From assembly GCA_938003555.1 (NCBI GenBank), contig CALKXN010000050.1:1-8809 (forward strand): a DNA stretch of 8,809 nucleotides. The letters are read 5' to 3'. The notes beneath the pieces are model-generated. The model saw nothing but the letters and a program-made list of their open reading frames with translations. It made no database searches and had not been told where the DNA came from. Made by a program: the position numbers and the translations under genes. Source of the DNA: an uncultured Robiginitomaculum sp. GTDB taxonomy: Bacteria > Pseudomonadota > Alphaproteobacteria > Caulobacterales > Maricaulaceae. Numbering within the stretch: the first letter of the stretch is position 1; every line of letters begins with the position of its first letter. Of this stretch, positions 4,909 to 8,809 are shown piece by piece.

Positions 4909-6300
4909 TCAGATCATTATTCTGGGATTCATAATATTATCCGGATCAAGCGCGGATTTCACTTTGCCCATTAAAGCCAGTTTTACAGGGTCGGCGCGCA
5001 TATGAAGTTCATCTTTTTTCATCGTGCCAATGCCATGTTCCGCGCTAATGGAGCCGCCCATATCCGTGACCAAATCATGCACGGCCCGCTGAACGTCATC
5101 CCATTTGGACAGAAATGTCACCGAGTTCATATTTACGGGGCGAGCGACATTATAGTGGATATTCCCATCGCCCATATGGCCAAATCCAACGGGGCGGCAA
5201 TCGGGAACCATTGTCTCTAGCAATTTATCCGCGCGCGACAGAAACTCCGGCACATCAGAAACAGCAACGCTAATATCGTGTTTAATTGAGCCGCCATCAT
5301 GTTTCTGCGCCGCGCTCATATTCTCACGCAGGGACAAGAGTTGCGCGGCTTGGGTTTCACTTTGCGCAATAACAACATCACGGGCAAGGCCGCCCTCAAG
5401 AGCGGCGCCCAACAGAGCCATATAGGGCGCGCGCGCCTCATCGTCGTCGCGGCTAAGTTCCCAATCGACTAACGCGTAATAAGGGTGCGGCGCGTCAAAG
5501 GGGTCGCGCTGATCGGGAATATATTTGATCACTAAATCCAGAGCGCTGCGCGGCATCACTTCAAACATCGCCAGCGCTGCGCCTTGCGCGCGGCCTAATA
5601 ATGTAAGCGCCGCGTCCGGGCCGTCCAGCGCGACAAGCGCGCGCAATATTCCGGCAGGCTTTGGAACGAGGCGCAAACTGGCCGCCGTAATAATCCCAAG
5701 CGTGCCTTCCGCTCCTAAAAATAGGCGCGATAAATCATAGCCCGTATTATCTTTGCGCAGGCGCGAGAGATCGGAATAGATAGAGCCATCCGCCAATACA
5801 GCTTCGACGCCAAGACAGAGTGATTTTGCGCTGCCATATTTTATGACATGAACCCCGCCTGCATTGGTCGACAGATTGCCGCCAATCGTGCAGCTGCCCT
5901 GCGCGGCAAGGCTCAGCGGGAATTTAAGCCCCGCGCCCCGCGCCGCATCTTGGACGGCCTGTAAGGTCATGCCGGCCTCGGCAATCAACAACTGGTCTGG
6001 CGCGCTGACATCGCGCAGCCTGTTCATTTTACGCAGAGAGAACAGCACTTCGTCTTGAGGCGTAGAGCCGCCTACTAATCCTGTATTTCCGCCTTGGGGC
6101 AGGATCGCTAATTTATGGGCCGCGCAGATTTTAACCGCGGCGGCGACCTCTTGGGTCGTGCGGGGCATAACCATTAAAGGCGTTGTGCCAAAAAACTTAT
6201 CGCGCCATTCGGAAAGCCACGGCGCAATACGCTCTTGATCTTCCGTCCAAATTTCTGGCGCAAGATTTTCTTTTAACGCCTTAAGTCCGTTGTGATTCAC
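4909..6300 (-). CDS. FAD-linked oxidase, D-2-hydroxyglutarate/D-lactate dehydrogenase-like
   Basis: A 463-residue flavoenzyme of the VAO/PCMH group that oxidises a D-2-hydroxyacid to the 2-oxoacid; D-2-hydroxyglutarate and D-lactate are the likeliest substrates, not separable by eye. The FAD-binding domain shows PQGGNTGLVGG (68-78), GGNLSTNAGG (140-149), RKDNTGYDL (182-190) and LGAEGTLGI (195-203). The C-terminal FAD-oxidase domain has SLREN (R326), KHDISV (340-345), the metal-site motif GHMGDGNIH (374-382) and EHGIG (421-425), and ends LDPDNIMNPRIMI, typical of the family. No signal peptide or membrane span is seen. The start is GTG (6300..6298), which overlaps the TGA of the tsaC-type gene in a GTGA, so translation is probably coupled; no separate ribosome site is visible. 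Confidence 0.92.
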   Translation of the reverse strand: MNHNGLKALKENLAPEIWTEDQERIAPWLSEWRDKFFGTTPLMVMPRTTQEVAAAVKICAAHKLAILPQGGNTGLVGGSTPQDEVLFSLRKMNRLRDVSAPDQLLIAEAGMTLQAVQDAARGAGLKFPLSLAAQGSCTIGGNLSTNAGGVHVIKYGSAKSLCLGVEAVLADGSIYSDLSRLRKDNTGYDLSRLFLGAEGTLGIITAASLRLVPKPAGILRALVALDGPDAALTLLGRAQGAALAMFEVMPRSALDLVIKYIPDQRDPFDAPHPYYALVDWELSRDDDEARAPYMALLGAALEGGLARDVVIAQSETQAAQLLSLRENMSAAQKHDGGSIKHDISVAVSDVPEFLSRADKLLETMVPDCRPVGFGHMGDGNIHYNVARPVNMNSVTFLSKWDDVQRAVHDLVTDMGGSISAEHGIGTMKKDELHMRADPVKLALMGKVKSALDPDNIMNPRIMI

Positions 6301-6935
6301 GGCGTAAATTCGCCGGATAGCGCGTTTCTTAATTCAGCCTCTGAGATGTCCCCTTCACGCAAAACCGTCATTTCGTCACGGATGATACGGACAATCGTTG
6401 ACGGCTTTGCCGGCGCAAGTGTTCCGCCATCAACGATAAAGCGTAAATCTTCCCCCAAGCTTTTTTCCACTTCATGGGCGCTCATGGCTTCGGTCTCTCC
6501 AGAGAGATTTGCGCTGGTCAGGGCAAGGGGCAAGTGAACGGACAAATCTGACAACATCTCAATAAAGGGCGCATCGGGACGGCGCAAAGCAATCGTATCA
6601 TCCGGCCCATAAACATGGGGCGCGAGACGAAAAACACTTAGCGCGGGCATAACAAGGGTGAGCGGGCCGGGCCAAAACACCTCCATCAAGTGCCGGGCCA
6701 GCGGACTGACATCGGCATAGCTGTCCGCCGCATGTTTATGGGCAAGGCATAAAGGCAGAGGTTTATCTAAACTGCGGCTTTTAAGTTTATAGAGTTTATC
6801 TAGGGCGTCGGGATCATCCGCGCGGGCCGCAACACCGTAAACCGTTTCGGTTGGAAAGGCGATCATGTCGCCATTATACAGCCCCTTAAGCGCGAGCGTC
6901 ACGCCATCGGCATTTAATGGCAAAAATTGTGACAT
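6297..6935 (-). CDS. tsaC: L-threonylcarbamoyladenylate synthase (YrdC/Sua5 family, TsaC-like)
   Basis: Makes threonylcarbamoyl-AMP from threonine, bicarbonate and ATP, the first step of t6A at position 37 of ANN-decoding tRNAs; cytosolic. The 212 residues cover one YrdC domain: PTETVYGVAA (28-37), KSR (52-54), KPLPL (58-62), FWPGPLT (87-93), LRRPD and TSANLSGE (140-147, with S141 and N143). This matches the short TsaC form; the extra C-terminal domain of long Sua5 proteins (about 340 residues) is absent. The start at 6935 is supported by AAAGGG (6946..6941) 5 nt upstream. The stop codon overlaps the GTG of the FAD dehydrogenase by 4 bp. The upstream yceI stop is 31 nt away on the same strand, so it lies in the middle of an apparent operon. 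Confidence 0.93.
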   Translation of the reverse strand: MSQFLPLNADGVTLALKGLYNGDMIAFPTETVYGVAARADDPDALDKLYKLKSRSLDKPLPLCLAHKHAADSYADVSPLARHLMEVFWPGPLTLVMPALSVFRLAPHVYGPDDTIALRRPDAPFIEMLSDLSVHLPLALTSANLSGETEAMSAHEVEKSLGEDLRFIVDGGTLAPAKPSTIVRIIRDEMTVLREGDISEAELRNALSGEFTP

Positions 6936-6966
6936 ATTTTCCCTTTAGACGTTTGGATGGCCAAGC

Positions 6967-7587
6967 TTAGCCCTCATTAAACTCTGTCTCGATCACAATC
7001 TCGACATCGTCCCCGATACCAAAGCTGATTAAATGAGTCATGTTAAAACTACTGCGCTTTATCGTGGTTCGCGCTGAAAATCCTAATGTCTGGCCCGGCT
7101 TTCCAAAAGATCTTCCCGCACCGTAAAACTGCGTCTTTAACGTCACAGGCTTTGTCACCCCGCGAAAAGTTAAGTCGCCGGTCATTAAGGCCGTATTGTC
7201 TCCGGTTTTGGTGATCTCAGTGGAGACGAATGTAATCTCGGGGTAGTTTTCCGCGTCAAAATACTTTCGGTCCATGGCAATGGTTTTATCAAAATCTGGT
7301 AGCCCTGTGCTGACGCTGGCCGGATCAATCGTGATATATACCGCGCTATTTTCCGGCGTATTCGGGTCAAAGTTAAGCGTTCCTGTCGTTTTATCAAACC
7401 GCGCCGTATAGCGCGACAAACCCGCATGGCTGAGGGACCACGTAACGGATGTATGGGTCGGATCTAGCGTATAATTACCCGCAGGGGCGGCGCTGGGCGT
7501 GGTTTGGGGCGGCGTCGCGCAGGCCGATATGGCAATTATAGCGCCCGCCAAAGCCGCGGCGCGGCGTAAATATTGCGCAAAAGACAT
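6967..7587 (-). CDS. yceI: YceI-family lipoprotein
   Basis: A 206-residue YceI-like protein; the family forms a lipocalin-like beta barrel that binds isoprenoid or polyprenyl chains in the periplasm. The signal region is basic then hydrophobic and ends AIISAC-like, read as I20-S-A-C23, a good lipobox, so C23 is probably lipidated; +2 is alanine, consistent with outer-membrane sorting by enterobacterial rules. A Pro/Thr/Ala-rich tether follows (24-37). The barrel carries family signatures: YTLDPTHTSVTWSLSHAGLS (39-58), DRKYFDAENYPEITFVST (106-123), GDLTFRGVTKPVTL (137-150), GFSARTTIKRSSFNM (169-183) and a C-terminal DDVEIVIE. The start at 7587 is backed by AAAAGGG about 8 nt upstream. It is the first gene of the five-gene minus-strand run and is divergent from lepB. 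Many YceI proteins are soluble, so the lipobox is worth noting. Confidence 0.93.
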   Translation of the reverse strand: MSFAQYLRRAAALAGAIIAISACATPPQTTPSAAPAGNYTLDPTHTSVTWSLSHAGLSRYTARFDKTTGTLNFDPNTPENSAVYITIDPASVSTGLPDFDKTIAMDRKYFDAENYPEITFVSTEITKTGDNTALMTGDLTFRGVTKPVTLKTQFYGAGRSFGKPGQTLGFSARTTIKRSSFNMTHLISFGIGDDVEIVIETEFNEG

Positions 7588-7608
7588 GTGAAAACCCTTT
7601 TAATAATT

Positions 7609-7627
7609 ACATGCAGCGGTATAGGAC
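7609..7627 (+). repeat. Copy of a short motif also found upstream of the left-edge gene
   Basis: ACATGCAGCGGTATAGGAC at this site and ACATGCGGTATAGGTCC at 100..84 (minus strand) agree over ACATGC and GGTATAGG, differing by a 2-nt insertion. Both point toward the gene downstream (lepB here, the exported protein there). With only two copies this may be chance. Confidence 0.25.
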
Positions 7628-7635
7628 AAAGTCTG

Positions 7636-7661
7636 CGCTACGCCTATGAGGCGAATTAGCG
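7636..7661. repeat. Nested inverted repeat in the yceI-lepB divergent region
   Basis: CGCTA (7636-7640) pairs with TAGCG (7657-7661), and directly inside it CGCCT (7641-7645) pairs with AGGCG (7649-7653) around ATG, with a 3-nt bulge AAT. This makes a 10-bp stem. It is central in the 127-bp space between divergent genes and lacks a T-run. It could be an operator, or a hairpin in the 5' leader of the lepB mRNA. The rest of the 127 bp shows ribosome sites at each end but no convincing promoter. Confidence 0.45.
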
Positions 7662-7714
7662 GTCACGTCATTAAGGTCTATGCAGGCCATGTCATAAATT
7701 GAGGGCAAATTTAA

Positions 7715-8494
7715 ATGGCAAAGTCAAAGACCAAAAAGGAGAGCCCGAGCGGGGCTCCCGGAAAAGAAAAGAAGAAAGCCACGCTAGCCTCAGAGCTACG
7801 CTTTTATGGTCTGTTTCTTCTAGCCTATTTCGCTTTCATTACCTTCGCCTATGGCCAGTATCGCATTCCATCTGAGTCCATGCAGCCGACACTCGAGGTC
7901 GGCGACCGCCTTTATGTGTCAAAATTTGCCTATGGCTATAGCCGTCATGACCTTCCCTTTGGCGGGAAAATGAAATTTTTAGGCGATGGCGTGATTAATG
8001 CGTCCTTGCCCGAGCGCGGTGATGTTGTTGTCTTTCGTAATCCAAAATCTGGCATTGTCATGATCAAACGCGTCGCCGGTCTGCCCGGGGATGAGATTCA
8101 ATATCGAAATGGCCGTTTATATATTAATGGCGACCTGATCGCGCGCGAGAAAGTTGAAACCTTGCTCTATCGCGAACACAAAACAGAAGTCGTTGTCGGG
8201 GTCACGAAATATACCGAGCAATGGCCCGGTGAAGACAAGACGCATTTTATATATGAGCAAAGCGACCAAGGCGCGAATGATCAGCGCGGCCCTGATATTG
8301 TCCCCGAAGGCACGCTTTATTTCATTGGGGATAACCGCGATAATTCAACAGATAGCCGCGCGCCTGGCGGGCCGGGATATGTCCCGATGTCATATGTCAT
8401 TGGCCGCGCCGAAATGATGGTGCTGTCCCTGAACCGCTGTAAAGAAGAAGAAGGCCTGCGCTGTCCGGGAAGCCGCTGGTTTATGAAGCTCTAA
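7715..8494 (+). CDS. lepB: Signal peptidase I
   Basis: Membrane serine protease (S26) that cuts Sec and Tat signal peptides on the periplasmic side. The 259 residues hold a lysine-rich cytosolic N-terminus (1-21), a membrane segment (about 29-47), the catalytic serine box IPSESMQPTL (S55), GDRLYVSKFAYG (63-74), RGDVVVFRNP (101-110), the catalytic lysine in MIKRVAGLPGD (K118) and box E GDNRDNSTDSR (205-215). The C-terminus has two cysteines (C242, C250) that could form a disulfide in the periplasm. Start at 7715 is supported by GAGGG (7701-7705) 9 nt upstream. It is divergent from yceI and is not followed by rnc and era, the common alphaproteobacterial neighbours. The window also encodes its likely substrates: the exported proteins at 1-72 and 3622-3999. 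Confidence 0.96.
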   Translation: MAKSKTKKESPSGAPGKEKKKATLASELRFYGLFLLAYFAFITFAYGQYRIPSESMQPTLEVGDRLYVSKFAYGYSRHDLPFGGKMKFLGDGVINASLPERGDVVVFRNPKSGIVMIKRVAGLPGDEIQYRNGRLYINGDLIAREKVETLLYREHKTEVVVGVTKYTEQWPGEDKTHFIYEQSDQGANDQRGPDIVPEGTLYFIGDNRDNSTDSRAPGGPGYVPMSYVIGRAEMMVLSLNRCKEEEGLRCPGSRWFMKL

Positions 8495-8508
8495 GCTCAA
8501 CATTTCTT

Positions 8509-8542
8509 CGCTGCCCCGACCAAAGTTTAAGGCGGGGGAGCG
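8509..8542 (+). terminator. Imperfect GC hairpin after lepB, weak terminator candidate
   Basis: CGCTGCCCCG (8509-8518) can pair with CGGGGGAGCG (8533-8542) with one mismatch around a 14-nt loop, starting 15 nt after the lepB stop codon. No run of T follows, so if it ends transcription it does so inefficiently or with Rho. It may instead only protect the 3' end of the mRNA. Confidence 0.35.
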
Positions 8543-8552
8543 CATCTAACAC

Positions 8553-8581
8553 TTGCCCCTTCGGCGTAGTCTGAATAAGAC
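8553..8581 (+). promoter_or_regulatory. Possible promoter of the histidine phosphatase gene
   Basis: TTGCCC (8553-8558) and TAAGAC (8576-8581) are 17 nt apart, and the second ends 5 nt before the ATG at 8587. No Shine-Dalgarno is present, so a leaderless transcript is possible. Matches to the consensus are partial. Confidence 0.28.
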
Positions 8582-8586
8582 GCGCT

Positions 8587-8809
8587 ATGGGAATTAAACG
8601 ACCATTATCAGACCCCAAAGACGTTATCGTCATTGCGCGTCACGGCAAGCCGGCCTTGTCGCGTAAAGTACGCCTGACATGGCGTGAATTTCGCGTGTGG
8701 TGGGGTAAATATGATGAAGGCGGCCTCGCTGAGGTTCAAAAAATGCCCCCGAAAATTCAGGCCCTTGCGCAGGACGCGGATATATTAATCTCCAGTCCGC
8801 TGCGCCGCG
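8587..8809 (+). CDS. Histidine phosphatase (phosphoglycerate-mutase-like) family, N-terminal part
   Basis: The first 74 codons of a gene cut by the right edge. The protein starts MGIKRPLSDPKDVIVIARHGKP; the RHG motif (residues 18-20) supplies the histidine that is phosphorylated in catalysis in this superfamily. Further on, WREFRVWWGKYDEGGL (32-47) and ILISSPLRR (66-74) follow; the SSPLRR segment is the usual second conserved block with a phosphate-binding arginine. The catalytic partner residues of the C-terminal half are outside the window, so neither activity nor substrate can be judged; it could be a small-molecule phosphatase, SixA-like or a mutase relative. No signal peptide is seen. 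The only nearby start is the ATG at 8587, with no ribosome site. It lies 92 nt downstream of lepB on the same strand and may be transcribed separately. Confidence 0.85.
   Translation, partial: MGIKRPLSDPKDVIVIARHGKPALSRKVRLTWREFRVWWGKYDEGGLAEVQKMPPKIQALAQDADILISSPLRR

Noticed and set aside
7600..7629. TTGTCC (7629..7624) as a -35 for yceI with an AT-rich -10 near 7605..7600.
   Set aside because: The predicted transcription start would fall on the ribosome site, and -10 matches at normal spacing are poor.
8594..8608. TTAA-N7-TTAT, one base from the CtrA-type site TTAA-N7-TTAA.
   Set aside because: It lies inside codons 3-8 of the histidine phosphatase gene, has a mismatch in the second half, and such AT-rich words are easily explained by Ile/Lys/Leu codons.

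Overview
The window reads as bacterial chromosome, most likely from an alphaproteobacterium of the Caulobacter/Hyphomonas-like group. The basis is the flavour of the housekeeping proteins (LepB, Mrp, YceI, TsaC), the abundance of GCGC-rich coding sequence mixed with AT-rich stretches, and the short intergenic spaces. This placement is an impression from the sequence, not a computed assignment. I see no rRNA, tRNA, insertion sequence, CRISPR array, prophage or attachment site. Coding density is very high; the longest non-coding stretch is 127 bp.

Layout from left to right: (1) the first 24 codons of an exported protein run off the left edge on the minus strand; (2) a GT4-type glycosyltransferase on the minus strand; (3) a GFA-type zinc protein on the plus strand, divergent from the glycosyltransferase; (4) a one-domain voltage-gated cation channel of the NaChBac type on the minus strand, whose 3' end overlaps the GFA gene by 8 bp; (5) an Mrp/ApbC Fe-S cluster carrier on the plus strand, divergent from the channel; (6) a minus-strand run of five closely spaced genes, read right to left as a YceI lipoprotein, a TsaC-type t6A enzyme, an FAD-linked D-2-hydroxyacid dehydrogenase, a WecG/TagA glycosyltransferase and a small secreted protein, probably one operon; (7) signal peptidase I on the plus strand, divergent from yceI; (8) the start of a histidine-phosphatase gene that runs off the right edge.

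Most genes are household functions: export (LepB), tRNA modification (TsaC), Fe-S assembly (Mrp) and surface polysaccharide synthesis (two glycosyltransferases). They do not form one obvious pathway. The item that stands out is the channel. Its pore signature is TLEGWPD rather than the TLESW of well-known bacterial sodium channels, with the glycine found in animal calcium-channel filters and an aspartate at the seventh position. That makes it a candidate native prokaryotic calcium channel.

A second theme is regulatory. Several genes lack a Shine-Dalgarno sequence but have a TTG-type -35-like element 34-35 nt upstream of the ATG, as expected for leaderless mRNAs. Three of the divergent intergenic regions also contain clear inverted repeats.
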